Notes: generated from the sequence alone by a model not told the origin. A DNA stretch of 64,000 nucleotides from Lachnospiraceae bacterium (GCA_016284315.1 JAEEOO010000069.1:1-64000); one strand, 5' to 3'; positions 44,719-54,410 are shown, numbered from the stretch's first letter. Program-made: numbers and translations.

Positions 44719-45585
44719 ATGTTAGTATCAGCTACAGACATGCTTAAAAAAGCAAAAGCAGGCCACTATGCAGTAGGTCAGTTCAACATCAACAACCTTG
44801 AGTGGACAAAATCAATCCTTCTTACCGCAAAGGAACTTAGAAGCCCCGTTATCCTTGGTGTATCCGAGGGTGCAGGTAAATACATGGGCGGCTACGACGT
44901 AGTAGTCGGAATGGTAAACGGACTTCTTAAGGATCTCGATATAGACGTTCCCGTTGCTCTTCACCTTGATCATGGTACTTATGAGCACTGCTACAAGTGC
45001 ATCGAAGCAGGATTCTCATCAATCATGTTCGATGGTTCTCACTATTCAATCGAAGAGAACGTACAGAAGACCACTGAGCTCGTTAAGGCAGCTCACAACA
45101 AGGGCCTTTCAATCGAGGCTGAAGTTGGTTCAATCGGTGGTGAGGAAGACGGCGTTATCGGAATGGGCGAGTGCGCTGATCCTAACGAGTGTAAGCAGAT
45201 CGCTGATCTCGGCGTAGACTTCCTTGCAGCAGGTATCGGAAACATTCACGGTAAGTATCCCGAGAACTGGAAGGGACTTTCATTCGAGACTCTTGCAGCA
45301 GTACAGGCAAAGACCGGTGAACTTCCTCTCGTTCTTCACGGTGGAACAGGTATCCCCGCTGATATGATCAAGAAGGCAATCGACCTTGGCGTATCTAAGA
45401 TCAACGTTAATACCGAGTGCCAGCTTTCATTCGCAGCAGCTACCAGAAAGTACATCGAAGCAGGTAAGGATCTTGAAGGCAAGGGATTTGACCCTCGTAA
45501 GCTTCTTGCTCCCGGAACCCAGGCTATCCACGACACCGTTAAGGAAAAGATGGAGCTCTTCGGATCTGTTGGAAAAGCAGACTAA
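44719..45585 (+). CDS. fba: Class II fructose-bisphosphate aldolase
   Basis: A 288-residue zinc aldolase that splits fructose 1,6-bisphosphate in glycolysis. Landmarks: YAVGQFNINNLEW, the catalytic Asp and zinc His in LHLDHGT, the zinc-site EVGSIGGEEDG loop, GIGNIHGKYP and LHGGTGIP. Length fits the GatY/FbaA group; tagatose-bisphosphate aldolase is the alternative. The true start is ATG 44719 after GGAGG (44707-44711); the longer frame from 44668 is not used. Codon choice is strongly biased, fitting high expression. Confidence 0.93.
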   Translation: MLVSATDMLKKAKAGHYAVGQFNINNLEWTKSILLTAKELRSPVILGVSEGAGKYMGGYDVVVGMVNGLLKDLDIDVPVALHLDHGTYEHCYKCIEAGFSSIMFDGSHYSIEENVQKTTELVKAAHNKGLSIEAEVGSIGGEEDGVIGMGECADPNECKQIADLGVDFLAAGIGNIHGKYPENWKGLSFETLAAVQAKTGELPLVLHGGTGIPADMIKKAIDLGVSKINVNTECQLSFAAATRKYIEAGKDLEGKGFDPRKLLAPGTQAIHDTVKEKMELFGSVGKAD

Positions 45586-45606
45586 TATATTCCTACATAA
45601 ACACTC

Positions 45607-45638
45607 AGAGGCGCAGCAAATTGCTACGCCTCTTTTTC
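45607..45638 (+). terminator. Terminator after fba
   Basis: Stem AGAGGCG/CGCCTCT (45607-45613 with 45627-45633) with inner AGCA/TGCT, then TTTTTCTTT. Confidence 0.78.
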
Positions 45639-45644
45639 TTTGAT

Positions 45645-45745
45645 TTGTGCCTTCTCTTGGGGGAAGGTGCCGCGAAGCGGCGGATGAGGGATTTTACCCC
45701 CATAAAAGGGAGGATGCCGAGAAACTCTCGTTCCTCGGCATATAT
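45645..45745. repeat. Hairpin-rich intergenic element, probable dispersed repeat
   Basis: Contains in tandem a CCTTCTC/GGGGAAGG hairpin (about 45650-45667), GCCGC-GAA-GCGGC (45669-45681), a pyrimidine/purine CCCCC/GGGAGG pair, and ATGCCGAG/CTCGGCAT (45714-45721 with 45734-45741). From memory, a string like GGTGCCGCGAAGCGGCGGAT recurs between genes in many Lachnospiraceae, but I cannot check it. The rest of 45746-45885 is AT-rich with nothing recognised. Confidence 0.5.
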
Positions 45746-45885
45746 TATGAAAAAGTTTTTAAACTGAAATAAGTATTGGTATAAGTATTTCGTTTGTATG
45801 TGCTTAGTATAAGGTCCAAACATTTCCAAATAATGTTGTACAGGTAAACATAATTTAAAACAATTATGAATTAATTATGAACAAA

Positions 45886-45927
45886 GGTCACCGTAAATCC
45901 TTGAATTTACAAGGTTTTGCGGTGACC
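45886..45927 (-). terminator. Terminator after cyclophilin gene
   Basis: 8-bp stem GGTCACCG/CGGTGACC (45886-45893 with 45920-45927) with a second inner helix CTTG/CAAG; modest T tail on the minus strand. Confidence 0.6.
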
Positions 45928-45952
45928 AATGGTTACAACACAATATGTTGGG

Positions 45953-46474
45953 TTAACATTTTTCGGGTTCAGGATAGGTCTCTCCGAAGGTTTCTGCGAT
46001 AACGGTTTCCATCACCTGATCCTCTAAAGGACGGTCTGAGAAGTCGGTTGCTGTCTCCGCGATAGCGTTAACAGTTTCCATTCCTTCGATTACTTTTCCG
46101 AATGCTGCATACTGTCCGTCAAGATGGGGTGAGTTCTTGTGCATGATGAAGAACTGGCTTCCTGCGCTGTCGGGGAACATGGTACGAGCCATTGAAAGAA
46201 CACCCTCGGTGTGCTTAAGGTTGTTGTCAAAACCGTTAGCCTTGAACTCGCCCTTGATTGAATATCCGGGGCCGCCTGCTCCGGTTCCTTCGGGATCTCC
46301 ACCCTGGATCATGAAGCCTCTGATGACTCTGTGGAAGATAAGACCGTTGTAATAACCTTTGTTTACAAGGCTTAAAAAGTTGTTAACGGTGTTGGGAGCG
46401 ATTTCGGGATAAAGCTCTGCCTTGATAACGGATCCGTCCTTCATGGTGAAGGTAACTACGGGATTCTGAGACAT
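45953..46474 (-). CDS. Cyclophilin-type peptidyl-prolyl isomerase
   Basis: A 173-residue cytoplasmic cyclophilin that speeds proline cis-trans isomerisation in folding proteins. It has the catalytic Arg in FHRVIRGFMIQGGDP, then GSQFFIMH and LDGQYAAFGKVIEGM. The PpiB-like form lacks any signal peptide. The start follows AAGGAGG closely. It is divergent from the chemoreceptor gene; the 237-bp gap holds an AT-rich inverted repeat. Confidence 0.92.
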   Translation of the reverse strand: MSQNPVVTFTMKDGSVIKAELYPEIAPNTVNNFLSLVNKGYYNGLIFHRVIRGFMIQGGDPEGTGAGGPGYSIKGEFKANGFDNNLKHTEGVLSMARTMFPDSAGSQFFIMHKNSPHLDGQYAAFGKVIEGMETVNAIAETATDFSDRPLEDQVMETVIAETFGETYPEPEKC

Positions 46475-46574
46475 AAATATAAGTCCTCCTTGATTTTGAA
46501 AATGTCTGGTTTCAAAACAATATTGAATTTGTCGTTTTTCGGTATTATGACCAAAAAAACCTTTAATTATTATA

Positions 46575-46600
46575 CACTAAAAAATTTTATATTTTTAGTG
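46575..46600. promoter_or_regulatory. AT-rich inverted repeat, candidate operator
   Basis: CACTAAAAA (46575-46583) and TTTTTAGTG (46592-46600), a perfect 9-bp inverted repeat with 8-bp spacer between divergent genes, covering the -35 position of the chemoreceptor promoter. Confidence 0.35.
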
Positions 46601-46616
46601 CCAATTTATTAAAATG

Positions 46617-46625
46617 TGTTAAAAT
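46617..46625 (+). promoter_or_regulatory. Candidate extended -10 of chemoreceptor gene
   Basis: TGTTAAAAT (TGn + TAAAAT), 87 bp before the start; -35 poor. A flagellar sigma-28 promoter was looked for and not found. Confidence 0.35.
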
Positions 46626-46711
46626 AATTCTAAAGTCAGACTATTTTGACATAAAATAGAATATCGGCCTGCGTTTTAAGCTGAAATATTACAACAGGAG
46701 TGTGATCCAAT

Positions 46712-48424
46712 ATGGAAAAAGGTTCTAACAAAGTAAAGTTCTTTTCTTCAATGCGTTTCAAAATCCTTCTTATGATCTTTACAGCTTCGCTGTTTGTTAC
46801 GGGAGTGCTCATTGCGATCCTTGTTCCGACAGTACGTAAGGATATTCAGGGAACAAACCAAGATTATCTGCTTGATATGGCGACATCGTACGGCAAGCTG
46901 CTTGATATTACCTATGACAATGCAGGCGATTATATGTTGGAAAACTACGAGGTTTTAGACAATGCTCTTAACGGGGTTAAGATCTCTGACTTCAGTACCA
47001 GCTATGCTTACGTTGTAAGTGCTGACGGAACAATGCTTTATCATCCTACCGCTGATAAGGTTGGTAACCCTGTAGAGAACGAGATGGTAAAGGGCCTTGT
47101 TTCTAAACTTCAGTCAGGTCAGGACTTGGCAGGTCAGGAAGATTCTATCCAGTATCTTTTCAAGGGCAAATATAAAATGGCTTCATACCATGTAGGCCGT
47201 GACAATAAATACATCCTCTGCATTACCGCTGACAAAGATGAGGTAATGAAGAGTGTTAATAGCATCACCACTCAGGCAATCATCGCTGCAGTGATCGTAT
47301 TCATCATCGTTATCATTGTATCTGTTACCAGCACTAACCTTCTTATCAAGCCCTTCACGGCTCTTACCGCTGTTGTTGATAAGATCGGTGCTCTTGATCT
47401 TACCAAGAACGAGGGTATGGACAAGGTTAAGAACCGCAAGGACGAGATGGGAGTTATCGCAAGAGCGATCAGCAATCTTCGTCATGAACTTGTTACTATC
47501 GTCGGACAGATCTCCGAGAACAGCAACAAACTTACAGAGGCAAATACTTCATTTGTTGAGAGATTCCAGGAGATCTCTGAGAATGTATCAAATGTAAATA
47601 TTGCAGTAGAAGAGATTGCAGAAGGATCCACCTCACAGGCTCAGGAAACTACTTCAGCAGGCGAGCAGGTTGTTAATATCGGTACTGTAATCGAGCAGAA
47701 CGTACACAACGTAGAGATGCTTGAGAACACCGTTAAGGAGATGAATGAACTCTCCAACAAGGCAAGTGCTACTCTTAAGGGACTTAAGGCCATTAACGAG
47801 CAGACCACTGATAACATCGCTATCGTATCTGAACAGACCAACAATACCAATGCTTCCGCTACAAAGATCCAGGAAGCAGTTACTCTTATCCAGGATATCG
47901 CAAGCCAGACCAACCTTCTTTCACTCAACGCTTCCATCGAAGCAGCAAGAGCAGGAGAAGCAGGACGTGGATTTGCGGTTGTTGCTGAAGAGATCAGAAA
48001 GCTTGCTGACGATTCAGCCGCAAGCGCTAACGAGATCAACAACATCGTTGAGGAACTTATTACAAACTCCAATAAATCTGTTGGAAAGATGGAAGAAGTT
48101 GCGGAAGATTCAAAGCGTCAGGCAGAGGAACTTCAGAGCACCATCGATTCCTTCGATTCACTTCGCCAGTGCGTAGAGGAAGTATCAGGTGCATCTGCTG
48201 ATATCACAACTCAGATGACCGACCTTGAGAAGCAGAAGAACATCATCAGCGGCGTAGTTGAACAGCTTGCAGCAATCTCAGAAGAGAATGCTGCTTCCAC
48301 CGAGGAGACTTCAGCTTCCATGCAGACCCTCTCCGGAGCAGTTCAGTCCTGCCAGGAAGAGACAGATACTCTCAACCAGCTCAGCGTTGATCTTAACGAT
48401 GCGGTTAACAAGTTCGTGCTTTAA
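46712..48424 (+). CDS. Methyl-accepting chemotaxis protein with Cache sensor
   Basis: A 570-residue receptor: membrane helix 1 (about 14-36), extracytoplasmic Cache-type domain (about 40-185, including [16 protein letters not shown]), membrane helix 2 (about 190-212), HAMP (about 213-265) and a cytoplasmic signalling domain whose hairpin tip [20 protein letters not shown] lies near 409. It would report a small-molecule ligand to CheA. The start follows ACAGGAG. It is a single-gene unit; no other chemotaxis gene is near. Confidence 0.93.
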   Translation: MEKGSNKVKFFSSMRFKILLMIFTASLFVTGVLIAILVPTVRKDIQGTNQDYLLDMATSYGKLLDITYDNAGDYMLENYEVLDNALNGVKISDFSTSYAYVVSADGTMLYHPTADKVGNPVENEMVKGLVSKLQSGQDLAGQEDSIQYLFKGKYKMASYHVGRDNKYILCITADKDEVMKSVNSITTQAIIAAVIVFIIVIIVSVTSTNLLIKPFTALTAVVDKIGALDLTKNEGMDKVKNRKDEMGVIARAISNLRHELVTIVGQISENSNKLTEANTSFVERFQEISENVSNVNIAVEEIAEGSTSQAQETTSAGEQVVNIGTVIEQNVHNVEMLENTVKEMNELSNKASATLKGLKAINEQTTDNIAIVSEQTNNTNASATKIQEAVTLIQDIASQTNLLSLNASIEAARAGEAGRGFAVVAEEIRKLADDSAASANEINNIVEELITNSNKSVGKMEEVAEDSKRQAEELQSTIDSFDSLRQCVEEVSGASADITTQMTDLEKQKNIISGVVEQLAAISEENAASTEETSASMQTLSGAVQSCQEETDTLNQLSVDLNDAVNKFVL

Positions 48425-48521
48425 TAAATATTTCTTAAGTGAATGCTTTGGGGAAAGCATTTTAAACGCTCAAGACATATTCTTAATTTATTGACTTAAT
48501 TAGAGAAGAGTAATATATATT

Positions 48522-48557
48522 AAATAAACCCTGTCCACATCGGACAGGGTTTATTTT
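48522..48557. terminator. Bidirectional terminator between chemoreceptor and ArsR genes
   Basis: Perfect 15-bp stem (48522-48536 with 48542-48556, CCCTGTCC/GGACAGGG core, loop ACATC). A weaker hairpin AATGCTTT/AAAGCATT at 48442-48461 lies nearer to the chemoreceptor stop. Confidence 0.78.
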
Positions 48558-48588
48558 TGTGAAAATAGATGTATTGGTCTAAATCTAA

Positions 48589-49515
48589 TTATTTAGCTTC
48601 TTCATAGTAAAGCTTAACCTGAATGTTTTGGCTGTAGTCACCAAAGGTTTCTCCGAAAAGCGTAAGACCTCCGCAGTTTGCTGTGTCTTCGGGAACGGAG
48701 AAAGTGAAATTGATATCACTGTTATAATCTATGTCCAGGTCTTCAATAGTTGTAGGTGAAAGCTTATGAGTTCCGTCCATGAATGTTCCGGAACTGTTTA
48801 TGATAAGAGTCTTTAAAAGCCCATACTGGTTTAATTTCTCAGGCCACCAGAAGGGTGCAAGCATTCCACGACGTCCCCCGAAATCTCCGGGGCTTATCCA
48901 TTTTCCAAGAGAATGACCGTTTATATCAAAGTAAATATCGCTGGGGTAGTCATCGTTAAACTCGGGGCATTCGGAACAGATTTCAAAAGAGATCTGAATC
49001 TCGGTAAGCTTCTGCCCTGAACTCAATCTGTTTGGCAGATTGTAGGTAACTGAACCGTAACCGATCCAAAGGATATCTGCTTTAAATCTCTCAGGATAAG
49101 AGAATACCTTAGGATTGTCCAAATCTCCAATGATCTTAGTGGAGGTTGAAAGACCACAAGTGGGATGTACATCAACGGCGGTATACTGACCGATAGCAAT
49201 CTCGTCTGTATAGCAGTCCCTGGCGGCCTTTTCGCCCATATCCGCCATGTCGACTATCAGACGCTCGTGGATCGGGCGGACAACTTTCATGATGCCGCGC
49301 TTTCCGGATGTGGTCTGAACTGCAACTAGGCCGGCGGCTTCAAGTTTACTGACATGCATTGAAATGGCACTGTTTGTAAGATTCAGAGTTTCAGCTAGAT
49401 CATTCATGCTGAGCTGGTCATTTTCATTGATAAGTTCCATGATGCGAAGCCTCATTGGGGCACTTAAGGCCTTAAAGACTTCTTCTGCCTCTACCAAAGA
49501 TTTAAAGTAAAGCAC
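48589..49515 (-). CDS. ArsR-type regulator with large C-terminal domain
   Basis: A 308-residue regulator. Residues about 8-85 are a winged HTH of the ArsR type (VFKALSAPMRLRIMELI, MNDLAETLNLTNSAISMHVS). The last 210 residues are rich in Gly, Asp and aromatic residues and look beta-rich (WIGYGSVTYNLPN, DINGHSLGKWISPGDFGG); this is not a metal-sensing ArsR, which is about 100 residues. The domain could sense a sugar. It is divergent from the GH51-transporter operon and has a consensus promoter, so it probably controls that operon; this is inferred. Confidence 0.82.
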   Translation of the reverse strand: MLYFKSLVEAEEVFKALSAPMRLRIMELINENDQLSMNDLAETLNLTNSAISMHVSKLEAAGLVAVQTTSGKRGIMKVVRPIHERLIVDMADMGEKAARDCYTDEIAIGQYTAVDVHPTCGLSTSTKIIGDLDNPKVFSYPERFKADILWIGYGSVTYNLPNRLSSGQKLTEIQISFEICSECPEFNDDYPSDIYFDINGHSLGKWISPGDFGGRRGMLAPFWWPEKLNQYGLLKTLIINSSGTFMDGTHKLSPTTIEDLDIDYNSDINFTFSVPEDTANCGGLTLFGETFGDYSQNIQVKLYYEEAK

Positions 49516-49632
49516 AATTTCCCCTCTTTTCTAAGAATATAAGTAATAAATATAACAACAAATAAAAAAGAAACGATTTATGACTGAATATTAAAGCGAA
49601 TAGTTGAGTAATAAAGTAATTGCTTAAGTTGA

Positions 49633-49661
49633 ATTATATAATGTGCAAAAGATACTGTCAA
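49633..49661 (-). promoter_or_regulatory. Consensus sigma-A promoter of the ArsR-type gene
   Basis: On the minus strand TTGACA (49656-49661), 17-bp spacer, TATAAT (49633-49638): a full match. AGTGAAA (49663-49669) lies next to the -35 and repeats the half-site of the inverted repeat at 49791-49810. Confidence 0.8.
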
Positions 49662-49790
49662 TAGTGAAAGCGTATTGTTAAAGTTGCACAATTTTTAAGG
49701 TTTTTTTTCTAATTCACTTAAACGATTAAGGAGTTGCAATATAAAAAGAGAATTAGTACAGTATAGATAAGTTTCATCGAAAAGCATATC

Positions 49791-49810
49791 ATTTCACTGG
49801 AAAGTGAAAT
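49791..49810. promoter_or_regulatory. Inverted repeat operator candidate before GH51 operon
   Basis: ATTTCACT-GGAA-AGTGAAAT, perfect 8-bp arms. It overlaps the -35 of the proposed GH51 promoter. Half-sites AGTGAAA (49663) and TTCACTT (49713) occur elsewhere in the same gap. With these sites and the two promoters, the 410-bp gap 49516-49925 is accounted for; the remainder is AT-rich. Confidence 0.55.
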
Positions 49811-49833
49811 ACAAGGCGGATTCGGTGTAAAAT
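49804..49833 (+). promoter_or_regulatory. Candidate promoter of the GH51-transporter operon
   Basis: GTGAAA (49804-49809), 18-bp spacer, TAAAAT (49828-49833). An alternative is TTGCAA (49734-49739) with TACAGT (49757-49762), spacing 17. Confidence 0.4.
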
Positions 49834-49925
49834 AGACAGACTATTTCAGTTAGAAGTAAATCAGTATAAGAAATTTGTTAAAAGATAAACAATCCACTTA
49901 AAGAAAAGGAGAAAAGGAGATCAAA

Positions 49926-51431
49926 ATGGCAAAGTTTTTTATCAATCCCAACAATAAAAAAGGACATATCAATCCCGAACTTCAGGGACATTTTTCCGAA
50001 CATCTCGGAAGATGTATATATGAAGGAATCTATGTTGGCGAAGATTCAAAGATACCTAATGTCAACGGAATGAGAAAAGATGTCGTTAAGGCTCTTAAAG
50101 AGATCAAGGTTCCCGTTCTTCGCTGGCCCGGCGGATGCTTCGCTGATGAATATCACTGGAAAGACGGTATCGGACCCAAGAAGAATCGTAAGAAGATGAT
50201 CAATACTCACTGGGGCGGAGTCGTAGAGGACAACAGCTTCGGTACTCACGAATTCATGGAGTTATGCAAGCAGATCGGTGCAAAGACATACGTTAACGGA
50301 AACGTCGGAAGCGGAACAGTACAGGAGATGAGCGAGTGGGTTGAGTATATGACCTTCGAAGGCGTATCACCCATGGCTGACCTTCGTAAGAAAAACGGAA
50401 GCAAGGATCCCTGGAAGGTTGACTACTTCGGAGTAGGTAACGAGAACTGGGGATGCGGCGGAAACATGACTCCCGAGTATTACGGAAACCTCTACCGCAG
50501 ATATCAGACTTACGTTAGAAACTATAAGCCCGATGCTCCTATCTTCAAGGTTTGCTGCGGACCCAACGTAGATGACTACAACTGGACAGACAAGGTTATG
50601 CAGACCTGTTTCGCGGCTCCCGAATTCCTCCACGGATTTATGGACGGACTCAGCCTTCACTACTACACCTTCCCCGGTGGATGGGAGAACAAAGGAAGCG
50701 CTACCGAGTTTACCGATAAGATGTGGTACCAGACCTTAAAGAAGACTCTTTATATGGAAGACCTCATCAATCACCACACCGCTATCATGGATAAATACGA
50801 CAAGCAGCACAAAGTCGGACTTATCGTAGACGAGTGGGGAACCTGGTACGATGTAGAGCCCGGAACAAATCCCGGATTCCTCTATCAGCAGAACACCATC
50901 CGTGATGCGCTTGTTGCAGGTATCAACCTTAACATCTTCAATAAGCACTGCGACAGAGTAAAGATGGCAAATATCGCGCAGATGGTAAACGTACTTCAGT
51001 CCGTACTTCTTACCGAAGGCGACAAGATGGTGAAGACTCCTACCTACCATGTATTCAATATGTACAAACATCATCAGGATGCAGAGCTTGTTGACAGCTA
51101 CCTTGAGACCGAAGAGATCGGACTTGAGGACGAGAACATGGTTCCCAACCTTACCGAGTCTGTATCCGTTGGCAAGGATGGAAAGCTCCACATCACCGTT
51201 ACCAATCTTTCTATCAAGAAGGCATATTCCATCGATGGAGAGATTGCCGGAAGCAAGATTAAGAGCGTAAAGGGCGAGATCGTAGGCGGCGAGATCCATG
51301 CGCACAACACATTCGCAAAGCCAAATACCGTAAAGGTAAACAAGTTTGAGGATGTAAGCTTTAAAGACAGTAAGATCAAGTTTAAGATTCCCGCAAGCAG
51401 CGTACTTCACCTTGAGGTTACCACTGCTTAA
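49926..51431 (+). CDS. abfA: GH51 alpha-L-arabinofuranosidase (intracellular)
   Basis: A 501-residue retaining glycosidase that releases terminal L-arabinofuranose. Seen are [11 protein letters not shown] and [14 protein letters not shown], the acid/base Glu in [11 protein letters not shown] (about 174), and the nucleophile Glu in [10 protein letters not shown] (about 298), then a C-terminal beta domain. No signal peptide, so it acts on arabino-oligosaccharides already imported. GGAGAAAAGGAG precedes the ATG. As the first gene of a transporter operon it identifies the likely substrates: arabinan or arabinoxylan fragments. Confidence 0.94.
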   Translation: MAKFFINPNNKKGHINPELQGHFSEHLGRCIYEGIYVGEDSKIPNVNGMRKDVVKALKEIKVPVLRWPGGCFADEYHWKDGIGPKKNRKKMINTHWGGVVEDNSFGTHEFMELCKQIGAKTYVNGNVGSGTVQEMSEWVEYMTFEGVSPMADLRKKNGSKDPWKVDYFGVGNENWGCGGNMTPEYYGNLYRRYQTYVRNYKPDAPIFKVCCGPNVDDYNWTDKVMQTCFAAPEFLHGFMDGLSLHYYTFPGGWENKGSATEFTDKMWYQTLKKTLYMEDLINHHTAIMDKYDKQHKVGLIVDEWGTWYDVEPGTNPGFLYQQNTIRDALVAGINLNIFNKHCDRVKMANIAQMVNVLQSVLLTEGDKMVKTPTYHVFNMYKHHQDAELVDSYLETEEIGLEDENMVPNLTESVSVGKDGKLHITVTNLSIKKAYSIDGEIAGSKIKSVKGEIVGGEIHAHNTFAKPNTVKVNKFEDVSFKDSKIKFKIPASSVLHLEVTTA

Positions 51432-51446
51432 CACAGGAGATTCAAT

Positions 51447-54410
51447 ATGTTTCGTAAGAACATAAGGAAAACCGCACAGATTTTCATGGCAACAGTCGTA
51501 GCTGTGTCGAGCATATCCAACGGTTACATTAGTTCAATAGCTGAAGATGAAACCCCGGAGGAGAGCAAAATCCTCGCCTCCGAGGGAACTGATGCCGGAA
51601 GACTCGCTACCAACTACACTACAGTAAGCAAATCTTATATATATTCAGATTACGCCGGAGAAGACATCATCTGCTCTTTGGAAGAGGGAATTGGGGAGAC
51701 AGTTTTCCTTACTTCGGAAACTTACGAATATGAAAAAGCATCAAACGTGGCACAGGTAAAAGCGGGGGATGAGTTCACGGTTTTAATTGATGTGCCGGAA
51801 GATGCACTTTACCTGATGAGTTTTGATTATCTTTCCTATGATTCTTCCATTCTTCCCGTAGAGCTGGGAATGATGGTGGACGGAGAATATCCATTCTACG
51901 AAACAAGAAGCATGAAGTTCGAGACCACATGGAAATCAAAGCCTGTGGACACGGACAGATACGGAAACGAGATCGTTTCTCTCCCTGAGAAGGAGATCAA
52001 ATGGGAGAGTAAATGTGTAATGGATGCAAGCTATAGATACTCAGAGGCTCTGAAAATCCAGCTTTCATCCGGAACACATGAGCTTACCTTTAAAGTTCAG
52101 GAAGGTAAATTCCTTTTTGGAGACATCACATTAAAGAAACCAACGGTTACAGAGAGATATACCGGATCCGAGAAGGCAACGGGAAGCGAACTGATCACTA
52201 TTGAAGCAGAGGATTTCTTCGAAAGAAACGATTCTTCAATTCATGCAACCGGAGAATATTCCGCAAAGATCAATCCTTTGGATGCAAAAGTTACACTTCT
52301 TAACCTTATCGATGAGGACTCCTTTAACGAAGCAGGTCAGAGAGTAACCTATAAATTTGAAGTTGAAAAAGCAGGCTACTATTACATCGGAATGAATTAC
52401 AGACAGTCGGAGAAAAACGACTTCCCTGTGTTCACCGATTGGAGAGTTGACGGAAATATCCCCAGCGATGCTTTTTCATCTTATCCCGTTGAGGCGTGCA
52501 ACAGTTTCAAGACCGGAAGCCTCACGGATGAAGACGGAAATAAACTTAGTGTCTACTTAGAACCCGGCGAACATACAATATCAATTACCATCAGCGCCGA
52601 CAATTTAAGATACGCCCTTGAAAAAGTGGACGAGATCATGAACGGTATCAGCGACCTTTCATTGGAAGTAACAAAGGTTGCCGGAACGAACACTGACAAA
52701 TACAGAGATCTTAAACTTACCAGATACATCCCTGATATACAGGAAAGGTTGCAGGGCTGGACCGATGATATCTACGATATAACCAAGCAGGCTGAAAAAT
52801 ATGTAGATGTAAATAAGCCTGAAAAAGTAGCGGCTTTTTCATATCTGCTTATCGCGGCTAGACAGCTGGAAGATTTAGCAGAAGAACCCAACGAACTCGT
52901 TTATAGGGTATCGGAATTATCAACCGGCACCAATTCAATAAACACACAGATTGCAAACTTCGTTGATCTTATTAACGATAACGACCTTGCAATTGACCGC
53001 ATCTATATCTACCAGGAAGATGCAAAGCTACCCAAGGGACTTAACGCATTTAAGTCCGCCGGAATGTCAGCCAAAAGATTTGTTAATTCATTTTTCGGCC
53101 AGTCATATTCGGCAAGCAGTGCAAACAGCGAGCATATTCAGGTCTGGGTCAACAGACCGAGAACTTATGTAGAGATCATGCAGAAAATGATCGACGAAGA
53201 GTTCACTCCTGAGACAGGCATAGAAGTCGACCTTTGCCTTATGACGGATGCTCAGAAACTGATCCTTTCAAATGCATCCGGAGACACACCGGATGTGGCA
53301 ATGGGAATCAACTATTCAATCCCTTACGACCTTGCTATAAGAGGTGCGTTGGTGGATATGACCAAGTTTGATAATTATAAGGAAGTATTCGGAAGATACA
53401 GCGACGGACTTCTTGTTCCTTCCATTGTGGGAGATGGATTCTATTCACTTCCCGAGACCATGAACTTCTACGTAATGTTCTACAGGACAGACATCCTTGA
53501 TAAGTTGGGACTGGAGGCGCCTGACACCATGGAAGAACTTATAGCCATGCTGCCGGATCTTCAGATGAGAGGACTTAATGTTTACTATCCTACAGCACCC
53601 ATGTCAGCCATGAGGAACTTCCACGGAACAACACCTCTTATCTTCCAGAACGGCGGAAGCCTTTACGGAGAGACAGCACTTGATATAACCGTTGACAGTG
53701 AAGAGACAGTAGAGGGATTTACACAGCTGGTTGAACTCTTTACACTGTACGACCTGCCTGTAGATGTACCGAATTTCTACCAGCACTTCAGAAACGGTGA
53801 TCTACCCATTGGTATAGCGGACTTTAACTCATACAACCTGATCCTTAATGCGGCTCCCGAGATAGCAAATTCCTGGGATATCAAACTTGTTCCGGGAATA
53901 CAGGATCCCGAGACAGGAGAAATCTACAGATACATGTCGGGCGGCGCGGAAAGCTCCGTAATGTTTAATTCAGATCCCGAAAGAGAAAGACAGGCTTGGG
54001 ACTTCCTTGAGTGGTGGTCGAGAGCAGAGGTTCAGGCAGAGTTCGGACAAAGACTTCAGATACTATACGGTGACGAGTATATTTGGCCAACTGCAAACCT
54101 TGAAGCCTTTGCAATGCTTCCTTATCCCACATCCGATAAGGAGATCATAATGGAGCAGGCGCAGTACATTTTGGAAGCGCCCAGACTTCCCGGAAGTTAC
54201 ATGATGGAACGTGAACTTTCAAACGCCTACAACGATGTGGTGGTCAACGGAGAAACGGTCCGATCCCGCATCGATGAAGTTGTGAAGACAGTATCGCGCG
54301 AGACAGAACGTAAACTTGAGGAGTTCGGTTACCTCGATTCTGATGGTAATGTGATTGAGCCTTACATTGCTCCTAACGTTGATAAAGTAAGGGAGATAAT
54401 GGAGAGGTAG
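51447..54410 (+). CDS. Giant ABC solute-binding protein with N-terminal CBM-like domains
   Basis: A 987-residue exported protein. A signal peptide (1 to about 31) has no lipobox Cys. Two beta-sandwich, CBM6/35-like modules follow (about 60-235; and from about 250, opening with ITIEAEDFFERND), then a helical spacer (about 400-540) and a type 1 extracellular solute-binding domain (about 562-985; HIQVWVNRPRTY, GDTPDVAMGI, FYRTDILDKLGL). Normal binding proteins have 400-550 residues. It starts 16 bp after abfA and is followed by a permease pair, so it should capture long arabino- or xylo-oligosaccharides, perhaps bound to the wall through its CBMs. How it stays at the cell is unclear without a lipid anchor. 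Confidence 0.85.
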   Translation: MFRKNIRKTAQIFMATVVAVSSISNGYISSIAEDETPEESKILASEGTDAGRLATNYTTVSKSYIYSDYAGEDIICSLEEGIGETVFLTSETYEYEKASNVAQVKAGDEFTVLIDVPEDALYLMSFDYLSYDSSILPVELGMMVDGEYPFYETRSMKFETTWKSKPVDTDRYGNEIVSLPEKEIKWESKCVMDASYRYSEALKIQLSSGTHELTFKVQEGKFLFGDITLKKPTVTERYTGSEKATGSELITIEAEDFFERNDSSIHATGEYSAKINPLDAKVTLLNLIDEDSFNEAGQRVTYKFEVEKAGYYYIGMNYRQSEKNDFPVFTDWRVDGNIPSDAFSSYPVEACNSFKTGSLTDEDGNKLSVYLEPGEHTISITISADNLRYALEKVDEIMNGISDLSLEVTKVAGTNTDKYRDLKLTRYIPDIQERLQGWTDDIYDITKQAEKYVDVNKPEKVAAFSYLLIAARQLEDLAEEPNELVYRVSELSTGTNSINTQIANFVDLINDNDLAIDRIYIYQEDAKLPKGLNAFKSAGMSAKRFVNSFFGQSYSASSANSEHIQVWVNRPRTYVEIMQKMIDEEFTPETGIEVDLCLMTDAQKLILSNASGDTPDVAMGINYSIPYDLAIRGALVDMTKFDNYKEVFGRYSDGLLVPSIVGDGFYSLPETMNFYVMFYRTDILDKLGLEAPDTMEELIAMLPDLQMRGLNVYYPTAPMSAMRNFHGTTPLIFQNGGSLYGETALDITVDSEETVEGFTQLVELFTLYDLPVDVPNFYQHFRNGDLPIGIADFNSYNLILNAAPEIANSWDIKLVPGIQDPETGEIYRYMSGGAESSVMFNSDPERERQAWDFLEWWSRAEVQAEFGQRLQILYGDEYIWPTANLEAFAMLPYPTSDKEIIMEQAQYILEAPRLPGSYMMERELSNAYNDVVVNGETVRSRIDEVVKTVSRETERKLEEFGYLDSDGNVIEPYIAPNVDKVREIMER

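Noticed and set aside
46601-46711. Sigma-28 (flagellar) promoter of the chemoreceptor
   Set aside because: No TAAA with a GCCGATAA-like -10 at proper spacing was found.
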